Source of the DNA: a virus | IMG/VR virus record: IMGVR_UViG_3300046533_000687 | Coordinates: 1 to 64,000 of that record | Reading direction: 5' to 3' (one strand) | Length of the DNA: 64,000 nucleotides | Shown: positions 33,705 to 43,297 of the stretch, piece by piece | Layout of the letters: each line of letters begins with the position of its first letter | How positions within the stretch are numbered: the first letter of the stretch is position 1 | Notes under the pieces: model-generated | Told to the model about the DNA's origin: nothing | Seen by the model: only the letters and a program-made list of their open reading frames with translations | Database searches by the model: none | Made by a program: the position numbers and the translations under genes

Positions 33705-36700
33705 ATGGACATTGGATCGCTCACGGGCAAGATTGAGATTGAGGACCTCGCTACGTCTACCCTTGAGAAGTTCGCCGACCGCGTAAAGGATTTCGCGGAA
33801 CACTTCGAGGGCATGGCCAGGGTCGTGGTCGAGGGGTCTGCAGTGGCAGTGGCCGCGATCGCCTCGATAACAGGAGCGGTCATCACACTCGGCGAAAAGG
33901 GCTCGACGATCATCGGTGTGACGGATGCGTTCGATAGGCTTGCGATCAAGGCCGGCACGACCGGAGAGGCGCTACGTTCAGGACTGTCAGAAGGCGTTAA
34001 GGGCACGGTCGATGACCTGAAGTTGATGGAGACGACCTCGCGTCTCCTGACGACCGGCATGAAGCTGACCGAAGACCAGACGCGCCTCATGGGCCAGGCA
34101 GCTCGCGAGATGGGCAAGGCGACGGGCACGGACGCGGCCTCTGGACTGCAGACGCTCAGCACGGCGCTGACCACCGGGAGAACCCGTACGCTGGCGATGA
34201 CGGGCATCGTGGTAGACCTGAAGAAGGCGGAGACAGAATTTGCAGCATCCCTCGGCACGACGGCCGATCAGCTCAACAAGGAAGGTAAGCTGGAGGCCGA
34301 CCGCATCGGCATCCTTCAGGCGACGCAGACATACGTCGACAGGCTCGGCGTCTCGCAGCTGACCTTTAAGGAACGCGTTCAGCAGGCACAGGTTGCGGTC
34401 GAGGAGTGGGGCGACAAGCTGGCCGTCTCGGTCGCGTCGTCGCCACACGTGATGGCGGCGCTGGATGCCATCGGCAAGGCGATTACAGATAACTTCGGCG
34501 GTACGGGACAGTCAGCACTTGAGGTGATTACTGGGTGGGTGAACAAGTTTGCTGATGCCGTTGCCGAGAATGGACCGCGTATCATTCAGACGCTCGGAGA
34601 GATCGCCAGCAAGATTCAAGACGTATACCGCGCAGTAAATGAACACCTTGATGATATTGAAACGGCGATCAAAGTTATCGCGGCATATGCAGCGGCCTGG
34701 GCCGTGCTGGAAGTCGGCGGAGTTCTTGTTACTGGCGTGATTGCTGGGATCGATGCTATGACGGCAGCTGCGGTCAGTGCGGGAGCTGCCGGAGGCGGTA
34801 GTGGCCTCATCTCTACGATCCTGTTTGGAAGTGCCGGCGCCGCTGGAGCAGCGGCTGCTGCAGCTCCGGTCGCACTCTTCGTGTCGATCACGGCCGGCTT
34901 GCTTCTGATCGAAAATTCTCTCAAGAGCCTCTACGCCGAATGGACCAGGGGAAGGTCCATGTGGGATATCCTTTTCAAAGCCGAGCCTGGAACCGCTCTG
35001 GGAAACCTGTTCGGAAGGACAGCACCGCTTCCCTCAACGTCGATCGGAATAGCAGGTGCAACTCCACAAGGTGGAAGTGGAGTATTGTCGATCGCTCCTC
35101 CAATAGCTGCGCCAAGCTACATCAAGCCGCCCGATACGAAGGCCGTCGAAGCAGCGACGCAGGCGAGCATCGCCAAGACCTCGGAGCTGTGGGACCAGTA
35201 CTTCTCGCTCATCGAGTCGAGGAATGGCAAGACGTTCGAGTCGATGGCCGCCGACGTGGAGAGATGGTACACCGAGCAGCGTGCGACGCTCGACAAGTCC
35301 ATTAAGACGAACAAGGACTACCAGAACCAGCTCGAAGCGCTTAATGCGGTAGCAGATGAGAAGCGACGCGCGGTCTCACCGAAGACGTACATGGAAGCTG
35401 CGACACGTGCAACGCAACTGCTCGACGCGCAGATCCACGAGCATCTCATTCCGACGTTCGTCACGCTGGAGAAGAACATCAACGGGATGTTCAACGGGTT
35501 GAACGAGAAGGTTCCGCTTGTCAGCCACGCCCTGCAAGGCGTCTCACAGGTGACGGGACTCGTCGGCACGGAGTTCACGAGCGTCCAGAAGGTCATCGCG
35601 GATACGATGGACAAAAACACGAAGGCGTTCTTTCCGTTGTCTGAGGTCGAGAAGGCGCAGGTGCAGCAGTTGCACGAGCTTGGGTTCGCGGCGGAAGAGA
35701 TCGCTCCGATGTTCGGCCGAAGCCTTAGCGTGATCACTCCCATCGTGCAGCACTTCGGAGAGGACCTGAAGAAGGCATTCTCGAACACCATCAAGGGATT
35801 CCCGGACCTGCTGGTGCAAGCGTTCACGGGCGGTGGCGGATTGTCCGGCGCGTTGTCCGCGATCGGCGCGCAGCTTGGCAACGATCTTGGCGCGGGCATC
35901 GTTAAGAATTTCGGCAAGTCCATCACGAACGTGCTAGGTGACACGCTGGGCGGCGCCATCAATACCTTCTTGCCAGGCATCGGATCTCTGATCGGTACTG
36001 GCATCTCTGCACTGTTGAGCATCGGGAAGCCGAGTAAAGAGGAGCTTGACGCTCGATCGAAGCAACTCGATCTCGTGAAGCAGCTGGCGGCTGGCGCCAC
36101 GGCGGCAGAAAAGGCCGAGATCGCCCTCAACCAGGCAACGTTCAAGACGGGACCGATCTACTCCACGCTGGCCGTCGTCGGACGTGACGCGATGCTCGCG
36201 ATCGGCAAGAGCGCGGCGGAGGCTGGAGAGGTCGTCAAGGGACTCCTGAACACGCACGATCCGGCCGTGTTCGCGGCGGCGATGCAGCAGGTGCAAGACG
36301 CGCTGACGCTGCAGAAGACGGCGACGAACGCGCTCAACGACGCGCTGTCCCGTTACAAGTTCACGACAGAACAGCTCGGCCCTGCCCTTCGTGCTCAGAA
36401 GCTCGACGAGCAGTCGCAGCAGCTCTACAAGGATTGGCAGGTGCTCACGCAGGCAGGCATCGACGTGTCCGCCGTGACGCAGCAGATGAGTACGGACATT
36501 GAGGACTACATCACGACGGCGATAAAGACTGGGACCGAAGTGCCAGAAGCGATGAAGCCGATGCTCCAGTCGATGATCGATCAGGGGCTGTTGACCGACC
36601 TTGCGGGTAACAAGATCACGGACCTCGCGTCTTCCGGCATCTCGTTCGCGACGACCATGACGCAAGGCTTCAAGGATATCGTGACGAGCGTGAAGGAGCT

Positions 36701-37154
36701 GACGGACGTCTTGCGACGAGGATTGGGTCTGGCGATCGACGAGACGGTCACGAAGATCGGTACCATCCCACGCAGCATCAATGTCGACGTGAACCTGAAC
36801 GGGCCCTCGCTACCGGAGGCACCGATTCAGTTCGATAATAGCTACGGTTCGACCGGCGGTACGATCTACGCCGCGATGGGCCGCGTCCTTCCGTTCCAAC
36901 CGCGTGGCACCGACGTCGTCCCGGCCATGCTCACGCCAGGCGAGACCGTCAGGACGACGAGTCAGGAGGCGCAGGTCCAGCACGACCTACAGAGGGGGAC
37001 CGGCACGGTCATCGACATGCGCGGCTCGATGGTCCTCGACGGTCCGTCGCTCCAGCGCTTTATCGACACGCACGTGTGGAAGAAGATGGGCGACGCGGTG
37101 AACGTAAGGGACGTGGGCGGAGCGACGAACGTCATCAAGAAGGCGGCATCATAA
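33705..37154 (+). CDS. Tape measure protein (1,149 aa)
   Basis: Longest gene of the tail block. Helical throughout, with Ala/Gly-rich hydrophobic stretches (AAGGGSGLISTILFGSAGAA near residue 370; a second near 710-770) and a C-terminal region with MGRVLPFQPRGTDVVPAML. At about 1.5 angstroms per residue it predicts a tail near 170 nm. It spans the tube lumen and probably helps DNA pass into the cell. Confidence 0.88.
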   Translation: MDIGSLTGKIEIEDLATSTLEKFADRVKDFAEHFEGMARVVVEGSAVAVAAIASITGAVITLGEKGSTIIGVTDAFDRLAIKAGTTGEALRSGLSEGVKGTVDDLKLMETTSRLLTTGMKLTEDQTRLMGQAAREMGKATGTDAASGLQTLSTALTTGRTRTLAMTGIVVDLKKAETEFAASLGTTADQLNKEGKLEADRIGILQATQTYVDRLGVSQLTFKERVQQAQVAVEEWGDKLAVSVASSPHVMAALDAIGKAITDNFGGTGQSALEVITGWVNKFADAVAENGPRIIQTLGEIASKIQDVYRAVNEHLDDIETAIKVIAAYAAAWAVLEVGGVLVTGVIAGIDAMTAAAVSAGAAGGGSGLISTILFGSAGAAGAAAAAAPVALFVSITAGLLLIENSLKSLYAEWTRGRSMWDILFKAEPGTALGNLFGRTAPLPSTSIGIAGATPQGGSGVLSIAPPIAAPSYIKPPDTKAVEAATQASIAKTSELWDQYFSLIESRNGKTFESMAADVERWYTEQRATLDKSIKTNKDYQNQLEALNAVADEKRRAVSPKTYMEAATRATQLLDAQIHEHLIPTFVTLEKNINGMFNGLNEKVPLVSHALQGVSQVTGLVGTEFTSVQKVIADTMDKNTKAFFPLSEVEKAQVQQLHELGFAAEEIAPMFGRSLSVITPIVQHFGEDLKKAFSNTIKGFPDLLVQAFTGGGGLSGALSAIGAQLGNDLGAGIVKNFGKSITNVLGDTLGGAINTFLPGIGSLIGTGISALLSIGKPSKEELDARSKQLDLVKQLAAGATAAEKAEIALNQATFKTGPIYSTLAVVGRDAMLAIGKSAAEAGEVVKGLLNTHDPAVFAAAMQQVQDALTLQKTATNALNDALSRYKFTTEQLGPALRAQKLDEQSQQLYKDWQVLTQAGIDVSAVTQQMSTDIEDYITTAIKTGTEVPEAMKPMLQSMIDQGLLTDLAGNKITDLASSGISFATTMTQGFKDIVTSVKELTDVLRRGLGLAIDETVTKIGTIPRSINVDVNLNGPSLPEAPIQFDNSYGSTGGTIYAAMGRVLPFQPRGTDVVPAMLTPGETVRTTSQEAQVQHDLQRGTGTVIDMRGSMVLDGPSLQRFIDTHVWKKMGDAVNVRDVGGATNVIKKAAS

Positions 37155-37981
37155 TGGGCAGCTTCTACTACGCAACAGCAGCAGACCGTTTGGCGGTGAC
37201 GTGGGCGCTTGACACGGGCACTGCGCGCACGGGCTACGAGGTCGCCAACCTCAACGCGCTGCCTGGCCTCAACGACCCGAGCTTGCCGCTCTGGATCCTG
37301 GAGAACTCGATTCGCATCACGGCCGACCTCGGATCTGACAAGGTTCTCGTCGGTGCGTTTATCTTCGCGCACACGTTCGACGCGGCGCTCAACGTGCGCT
37401 TCCAAGCCAACGCGTCGAACAGCTGGGGCGCACCGACGCTCAGTCAGCCGCTGACGATCAACAGTCCATATAACAAGTTCACCTGCCACGCAGGCGTCGA
37501 CCTGCGCACGGCGCTGCCGAACGCCATCGACCGGACCTTCCGCTACATCTCCATCGCCAACCTCTCGGCGAACAGCAAGACGGTGGCGATCGGCGAGGTG
37601 TGGATCGTCACGGCCTACGCGCCGCTCGGCATCACGCGGGAATTCAGCCTGCCGAAGGATGAGATCACGGTCAGTCAGGATAGCAGGCGCGGTGTGCAGA
37701 CGGTCTACGGACTCGGCAGCCGCCGTCGCGACATCGCGGCGAAGATCCGCCTGCCCATCGCTGACGCCAGCCCGGTACTCGACTGGCAGGATACGCAGCA
37801 GGGCAACCTGAACCTGACGGTCGTGCAGCTCGACGCGACGAGCAGCGAGCGCAGGCTGTCCGAGCCGAGATTGTGTCGCTTCACGGGGATGCAGGATCCG
37901 ACGGCGGTGAACGAGATGTCGCAGTACGAGGTGTCCGTGAACCTGCAGGAAGTTGGGCAGGGGGAGCCGGTGAACGCATGA
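37154..37981 (+). CDS. Tail protein after tape measure (275 aa)
   Basis: Start ATG overlaps the tape measure stop. Beta-rich (IRITADLGSDKVLVGAFIFA, FRYISIANLSANSKTVAIGE), in the position of a distal tail protein. No clear family; the distal tail role comes from gene order. Confidence 0.6.
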   Translation: MGSFYYATAADRLAVTWALDTGTARTGYEVANLNALPGLNDPSLPLWILENSIRITADLGSDKVLVGAFIFAHTFDAALNVRFQANASNSWGAPTLSQPLTINSPYNKFTCHAGVDLRTALPNAIDRTFRYISIANLSANSKTVAIGEVWIVTAYAPLGITREFSLPKDEITVSQDSRRGVQTVYGLGSRRRDIAAKIRLPIADASPVLDWQDTQQGNLNLTVVQLDATSSERRLSEPRLCRFTGMQDPTAVNEMSQYEVSVNLQEVGQGEPVNA

Positions 37982-38145
37982 TTCCCATCACCGGTGACTC
38001 AGTGGCGTACATGGCATTCTGGCTTCGCACCATTATGCTGATATTCGGTATCTTGATAGGCATGCTTGCGGTATTTTTCTTGATGCTGCGCTTCTGGATC
38101 GTTCCGGCGATCGTGAACCCTATTGTTGCAGCACTTGGAAGATAA
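37978..38145 (+). CDS. Small membrane protein (55 aa)
   Basis: ATGA-coupled. Almost wholly hydrophobic from residue 10 (YMAFWLRTIMLIFGILIGML, then VFFLMLRFWIVPAIV), one long or two short membrane helices. AT-richer than its neighbours. An inner membrane role is likely; none known. Confidence 0.6.
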   Translation: MIPITGDSVAYMAFWLRTIMLIFGILIGMLAVFFLMLRFWIVPAIVNPIVAALGR

Positions 38146-38952
38146 ATGGCTGTTCGCGCTATTGCGCCAACGAATCTTCAACGAAATGGATCGTTCCTTA
38201 ATCTTCAGTGGTCGTGGACCATTATGAAGTGGGTAAGGCCTGATACATCCACGCCTGGAGGTGGAGATTATCGGCTGTATTTCTTTCAGGGTCTTCCAGC
38301 CTATGTGCAGTTGGCCTCGGATAACGGGATGGACAACGTCATCCTGTCAGCATGGGATGGAGCTACCTATCACGATACTTCGGTCGCATTGCCTTTGAAC
38401 GCGTGGACCCATCTGGCGATTACGCATAATGCTTGCACGCACGTCCTTTCGCTGTATGTGAACTCTGTTTTGGCTGGCAGTTTTGTCTTCGACATCACGA
38501 CGGCGAGCTTTACTACAACGACGCAATATGGACTCGGCGGTAACCCGGCATCGCTGAATGACTACAATGAAGCGATAGCTTACGACCGGATCTTCCAGCG
38601 TTGTTTCCCCGCGACGCTGATCGCTGATGAGATGAACAGCGCAACGCCTGTTCATCTCACGGGTCTGCTTGCTGATAATCCACTGAATGATATCACGGAT
38701 CTGACCGACGCTAGCGGGCACGGGCATACATATACAGCTCCGAGTCCGATCTTTACGAGTGCTAGTCCAACCTTGCCGGGCGTTACGGCACCGAGTACGG
38801 ATAATCCAGATCCTTGCATCATGGATGGTAGCGTTTCATCATGCTCTGGTGGTGGAGAAGTTAATGTTGTCGCCGATCCGCCTGACGGCCAGCCGTTCAC
38901 TGGGCGCGACCTGAAGCCGGAATCGTGGATTGAGATTACATTTGATGTGTAA
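38146..38952 (+). CDS. Lectin-like (LamG fold) tail protein (268 aa)
   Basis: Pattern WSWTIMKWVRPDTST, PLNAWTHLAITHNACTHVLS and LYVNSVLAGS is that of concanavalin/LamG domains, which bind sugars. The C-terminus DPPDGQPFTGRDLKPESW is shared with the protein ending at 43297. Probably part of a receptor-binding assembly. Confidence 0.65.
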   Translation: MAVRAIAPTNLQRNGSFLNLQWSWTIMKWVRPDTSTPGGGDYRLYFFQGLPAYVQLASDNGMDNVILSAWDGATYHDTSVALPLNAWTHLAITHNACTHVLSLYVNSVLAGSFVFDITTASFTTTTQYGLGGNPASLNDYNEAIAYDRIFQRCFPATLIADEMNSATPVHLTGLLADNPLNDITDLTDASGHGHTYTAPSPIFTSASPTLPGVTAPSTDNPDPCIMDGSVSSCSGGGEVNVVADPPDGQPFTGRDLKPESWIEITFDV

Positions 38953-38967
38953 CTGGAAGGCTAGGTG

Positions 38968-40023
38968 ATGGCAAGACGCCTCCTCTTTTTTGACGGCTTC
39001 GCACTTGGTCCAGGAGTCGGTGGCGCTCCGAAGATCAGCACGAAGTACGGAGCCGGTGCTATCTTTTCTATCGTGCAAGGGCGCACGGCCTCGACCTATG
39101 CCGCAGCGATCGTCACGCTGTCTGGCATCGGGACGCGCGACCTCGGGGTCACGCCCGGCAAGGTCTGCTTCCTGCAGCTCGCGGGGATGTATCCGCGAGG
39201 CGAGGAAGGACACTTCCAAGGGCAGATGTGTTCGGTTGACGAGACGCTCGGCATCCAGCATGTCTATGTCAGGGGAGTGGATACGTCTGGTCACCTTGCC
39301 GCCTACAATGGCAACGGCACGCTGCTGGCCACGTCGACCGCCGTCATGATTCCGGACCGCTGGTACGTCATTCAGCTGAAGGCGTTCATCCATGACACGC
39401 TGGGCACGCTAGAACTCAAGCTCGATGGCACGACGTTCATCTCGCTGACCAACGTCGACACCCGCAACGGTCTGACGGGCAACTGGGATCGTGTGTCGAT
39501 TCAGCCGTTGCTCTTCGGCAGCACGAGCTGGTTCGTTGCAGACCTGAACGTCTGGGAAGGAGACGCCGGCGATCCGTATCCGAGTCGCACGCTCCGCGTA
39601 CTCACCAGTCACCCGAAGAGCGGCAACGGGACGCACGTCGACTTCGTTCCGAACACCGGTACAGACCACGGAGCGTTGGTCAAAGAGGTGACGGCCGACG
39701 ATGATACGACGTACGTCGACAGCCAGACGTCCGGCGCCCGAGACTCATACTTCTACGATCCGTTTGACATCGGGATCTCGTCCGTCGTCGCCGTGCAGTT
39801 GAACCCGTACCTCAAGCAGACGGACGCCGGCGCGCGCAGCGCGAAGTCGTTCTTTCGTCTTGGCGGCGCGGACTACGATCATCCGGATACGATCAATCCG
39901 ATTCCAACAGGATATGAGTATCGACCGCAACTCTGGGAGCTGAATCCGGCGACCGGCCTTGCGTGGACGGAAGCCGAGGTCAACGCGTTGACCGCCGAAC
40001 TTGGGCTGAAGGTGGAGACATAG
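38968..40023 (+). CDS. Tail fibre or receptor-binding protein (351 aa)
   Basis: ATG 38968 chosen over the adjacent GTG. A jelly-roll or LamG-like core (RWYVIQLKAFIHDTLGTLEL then KLDGTTF), then SWFVADLNVWEGDAGDPYPS, a pattern seen in tail fibre domains. Lies among adhesion-type genes. Confidence 0.6.
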   Translation: MARRLLFFDGFALGPGVGGAPKISTKYGAGAIFSIVQGRTASTYAAAIVTLSGIGTRDLGVTPGKVCFLQLAGMYPRGEEGHFQGQMCSVDETLGIQHVYVRGVDTSGHLAAYNGNGTLLATSTAVMIPDRWYVIQLKAFIHDTLGTLELKLDGTTFISLTNVDTRNGLTGNWDRVSIQPLLFGSTSWFVADLNVWEGDAGDPYPSRTLRVLTSHPKSGNGTHVDFVPNTGTDHGALVKEVTADDDTTYVDSQTSGARDSYFYDPFDIGISSVVAVQLNPYLKQTDAGARSAKSFFRLGGADYDHPDTINPIPTGYEYRPQLWELNPATGLAWTEAEVNALTAELGLKVET

Positions 40024-40025
40024 GC

Positions 40026-42653
40026 ATGAAAAGAGTCCTGCTCGTTTTGTTGACGCTGCTCGCGTTGTGTGGACGCGTTGAGGCGGCGGTCTTCGTCGCG
40101 GCCGGGAATATCAACCTGTCCGGCAACTGGCTGACGACCGACGCAACAGGGAATAATTACGTCGTCCCAACGACGACGCCAGCTCTATCAACAGGCAACA
40201 CCGACTCGTCGACATTCGTCCTCGGAGCTAGTCAAGTCGAGGGCATGGCGGTCTGGCTCGCCTCAAGGGCTAACGGTTCTCCGTCGAATACCATCACGGT
40301 TATCCTTCGGAACAGCACGACGTCTACGAATACCTGCTCAGTCACTGCCAACGTCAGCGATCTGCCGACTGCTAACACGACCGAAGGCAACGGCGGCTGG
40401 TTTCATCTGAAGTGCGCGTCTGCGTTCACACCGAACGGAACCGACTCATATCTGATACGCGCGACGCTGTCATCGACCTCAACTGCCGTGTCGCTATACG
40501 CGAGCAGCGGGAACAACTTCGAGCGGCTGGTTGTGCGAACCGCGACTGGAACGCCCAGTACCGGCGACGACATGTTCGTTCAGGGCGTCTTCGACGGCGC
40601 ATCTAATCCAGCCACGACGGCGACGGTCACGCTGACGAACGACAACACCGCGACGACGGACTTCGGGTCGGCGAGTACTAATCAAGCCGTGGCTGCTCTG
40701 GTCATCAGTAACCGTGGGACGTTCGCCTACGGGACGGCTACGTCAACGAATTACTATCTGAAGCTGAGCGGCTGGATTCGCATCGCGAACGGCGGCGTGT
40801 TCTCAATGGGAGCGAGCGGGGCAGAGATTCCGCGTAGCTCAACGGCGGTACTGGAGTTCGACTGCTCAGCCGACGGAGACTTCGGCGTGCTCGTCAACGA
40901 CGGCGGCACATTCTATTCGTTCGGCCTGTCGCGAACGAGTGGGAAGAACGTCATCTGGACGCTGCTCACGGCGAACCTCGCAGCCTCTGGCACGTCAGCC
41001 ACGGTCGCCGATGACACCGGCTGGTTGAACGGAGACGTCCTCGCGATTGCCCCAACAGCCAGAACCTTCTCTCAAGGCGAGACGGTCACGCTAAACGCCG
41101 ACGCGACATCGAGCGGGCTGGCGTGGACGACCGGCACGACGAACGCGCATCTCGGACAGGCGACCGATAAGGCGCAGGCCGAGGTCATCCTCCTCACGCG
41201 GAATGTGATGATCCGGTCGGCCTCGACGACAGGCATGTCGAGGATCACTGAGGACAACGGCGCGACTATCGACATCGAGTGGACCGACATCCGGTACCTC
41301 GGCTACGGCGGGCTGTCAGCGCTCGGAGCAGTCAACAGCAACCTGACAACCTCAGGCTCTATAGCGCTGGCCTACGACACCATCCGAGACGCTGACGGGA
41401 CGGCGCTGTCGTTCGGCGATCTAGCGACGACCGGAGTTTATAGCGTCCAGCATGTGACGATGTGGAACATCGACACGCAGAACGTCAGCAACGCTTCGAT
41501 CTTCTCTCCGCAGGTTGGTACTGGGCCGGGACCGGGAACCCTCAGCGACATCGTCGTCATCGTCAACCATGCCTGCGGTGGGTCGACTGGTTGCTTCGGC
41601 ACCATCAATACGCCGTGGCTGTCGGCCACGATCACTAACATCCGTATCAGCGGCGGCAGCGTCGCCTTCGGCTTCACTTGCAACAACGCGAGCGTCAACT
41701 GTTCCGGCGCGACCATCGACGGACTCGTCGCCCACAGTAATAGCGGCAGCGGCCTCAACTTGTTCTCCGGGCAGAACAATGTGACCTACCGCAACGTGAC
41801 GATGTGGCGGAACGGCGGCGCTGGGTTCGATACGCAAAGCACGCAGGCGTCGAACTTCTCCATTGAGCACGGCCTGTTCTTCGGCAATACGACGAGCAAC
41901 ATCAACATCGGCAACGGCTCGAACCTCATCGGGTTTCACGCGGTCGACCTGAAGATGTACGGCGACACGTCGTTCGCCACGACGAACGGTCTCAACATTC
42001 CCGGCGGCGGCGTCGGCATCACGCTCGTCGGACGGATCGATGGGTGCGACTTTGGCACATCGAACGGCTCGCTCTACACGACACACACGAACGACATCGT
42101 CCTGAACGGGTTCGACCAGATCCAGCTCACGCTGAGTAATTGCAAGCTGGCATCGACGACCGAGGTCAGCGGGACAATGAACCCCGGCGCGACTGGGTTC
42201 ATCGCCTACCAGAACCACGACCTGACGGCTGGCGATAACTTCGTCCAGTACCCGCACGGTCGCGTCTCCCAGAACGTCGCCACTGTTCATAGCCCGGCGA
42301 CGACGTCCGAGAAAATGACGCCGACGGCGGCGTTCTCGTACCTCAAGCTGGTCTCTGGCACGAAGCTGACGGCCGTCAACAACACGCACGGCGCGACACC
42401 GTGCGTCTGGATGCAGAAAGACGGCAGCTACAACGGGAACGCGCCGAGGCTGATGCAGGCGGCGAACCCGGCTGTCGGCGTCAACTCAGACACGGTCCTC
42501 GCGACCTCTGTCCTCTCATCGTCTGGTAGCTGGTTTCAGGTCTGCGGCGCGTCGGCGGCGTTCACAGACAACGGCGTCGGGACGTGGTTCGTCGATGTCG
42601 ACGGGACCGCCGGGAACGTGTACATCGGCGACTGGTCAGTGACGATCAACTGA
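40026..42653 (+). CDS. Beta-helix tail protein with signal peptide (875 aa)
   Basis: N-terminus MKRVLLVLLTLLALCGRVEA is a textbook Sec signal with a cleavage site after AEA/A-like residues. The rest is a parallel beta-helix (VTMWNIDTQNVSN, NVTYRNVTMWRNGGAGFD) flanked by beta-sandwich domains. Tail proteins normally stay in the cytoplasm, so an exported product is unusual. Either it acts outside the cell or the signal is retained as a hydrophobic plug. Confidence 0.65.
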   Translation: MKRVLLVLLTLLALCGRVEAAVFVAAGNINLSGNWLTTDATGNNYVVPTTTPALSTGNTDSSTFVLGASQVEGMAVWLASRANGSPSNTITVILRNSTTSTNTCSVTANVSDLPTANTTEGNGGWFHLKCASAFTPNGTDSYLIRATLSSTSTAVSLYASSGNNFERLVVRTATGTPSTGDDMFVQGVFDGASNPATTATVTLTNDNTATTDFGSASTNQAVAALVISNRGTFAYGTATSTNYYLKLSGWIRIANGGVFSMGASGAEIPRSSTAVLEFDCSADGDFGVLVNDGGTFYSFGLSRTSGKNVIWTLLTANLAASGTSATVADDTGWLNGDVLAIAPTARTFSQGETVTLNADATSSGLAWTTGTTNAHLGQATDKAQAEVILLTRNVMIRSASTTGMSRITEDNGATIDIEWTDIRYLGYGGLSALGAVNSNLTTSGSIALAYDTIRDADGTALSFGDLATTGVYSVQHVTMWNIDTQNVSNASIFSPQVGTGPGPGTLSDIVVIVNHACGGSTGCFGTINTPWLSATITNIRISGGSVAFGFTCNNASVNCSGATIDGLVAHSNSGSGLNLFSGQNNVTYRNVTMWRNGGAGFDTQSTQASNFSIEHGLFFGNTTSNINIGNGSNLIGFHAVDLKMYGDTSFATTNGLNIPGGGVGITLVGRIDGCDFGTSNGSLYTTHTNDIVLNGFDQIQLTLSNCKLASTTEVSGTMNPGATGFIAYQNHDLTAGDNFVQYPHGRVSQNVATVHSPATTSEKMTPTAAFSYLKLVSGTKLTAVNNTHGATPCVWMQKDGSYNGNAPRLMQAANPAVGVNSDTVLATSVLSSSGSWFQVCGASAAFTDNGVGTWFVDVDGTAGNVYIGDWSVTIN

Positions 42654-43297
42654 TGGCTGATGATTGGATCGATGGCAAACCAGACCCCGGCCTTGGGCCG
42701 AACAGCGGCGACAATTGGATTGATGGGAAGCCGGATCCAATTCTGGAACCGACGGGCGGGGATCTGTCTGCTAGCCTCCAGGAGACCCTCCGGGTCACGG
42801 AGTTCGCGTCAGGCCCGCTGCTCGCCGCGCTCCTCACGGAGCACCTTCGCGTCTCGGACACAGCGCTCGTCGTTCAGCCGGTCGAGCTGTTCGCGTTCAT
42901 CGCGTCGGAACACGTTACGGTTTCCGACGCGCTGGTTGTGCAGCCGATCTTTCTCTCTGTATCTCTTACGGAGACAATTCGGATTCGTGATACTCCGACC
43001 ACGCACATCTTTCAAGGAAAGATCCACCTCTCGCAGGAGCCCATCGAGGTCCTGGATGACGATGGTGAGACGCCGTTCATTCACCTGTCTCAAGAGCCAC
43101 TCGAATCGCTGGTCGATGACGGCATTGAGCCTGTCGTTCACCTCTCGCAGATACCGATCGAGGTGCTTGTGGAAGTTGTTACGCAATGCATCTCCGGCGG
43201 GCAAGTGCCCGTCCTTGACGATCCACCAGACGGGCAGCCGTTCGTCGGACGTAACCTCAATCCGCGCTTGTGGTTGGAGATAGACTTTGACGATTAG
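42653..43297 (+). CDS. Repeat protein with ETLRVSD and HLSQEP units (214 aa)
   Basis: Starts with a duplicated NWIDGKPDP-type unit, then four units of the ETLKLSD kind (QETLRVTE, TEHLRVSD, SEHVTVSD, TETIRIRD) and three HLSQEPIEVL units. It ends DPPDGQPFVGRNLNPRLW like the lectin-like protein. Likely an extended connector between tail proteins. Confidence 0.6.
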   Translation: MADDWIDGKPDPGLGPNSGDNWIDGKPDPILEPTGGDLSASLQETLRVTEFASGPLLAALLTEHLRVSDTALVVQPVELFAFIASEHVTVSDALVVQPIFLSVSLTETIRIRDTPTTHIFQGKIHLSQEPIEVLDDDGETPFIHLSQEPLESLVDDGIEPVVHLSQIPIEVLVEVVTQCISGGQVPVLDDPPDGQPFVGRNLNPRLWLEIDFDD

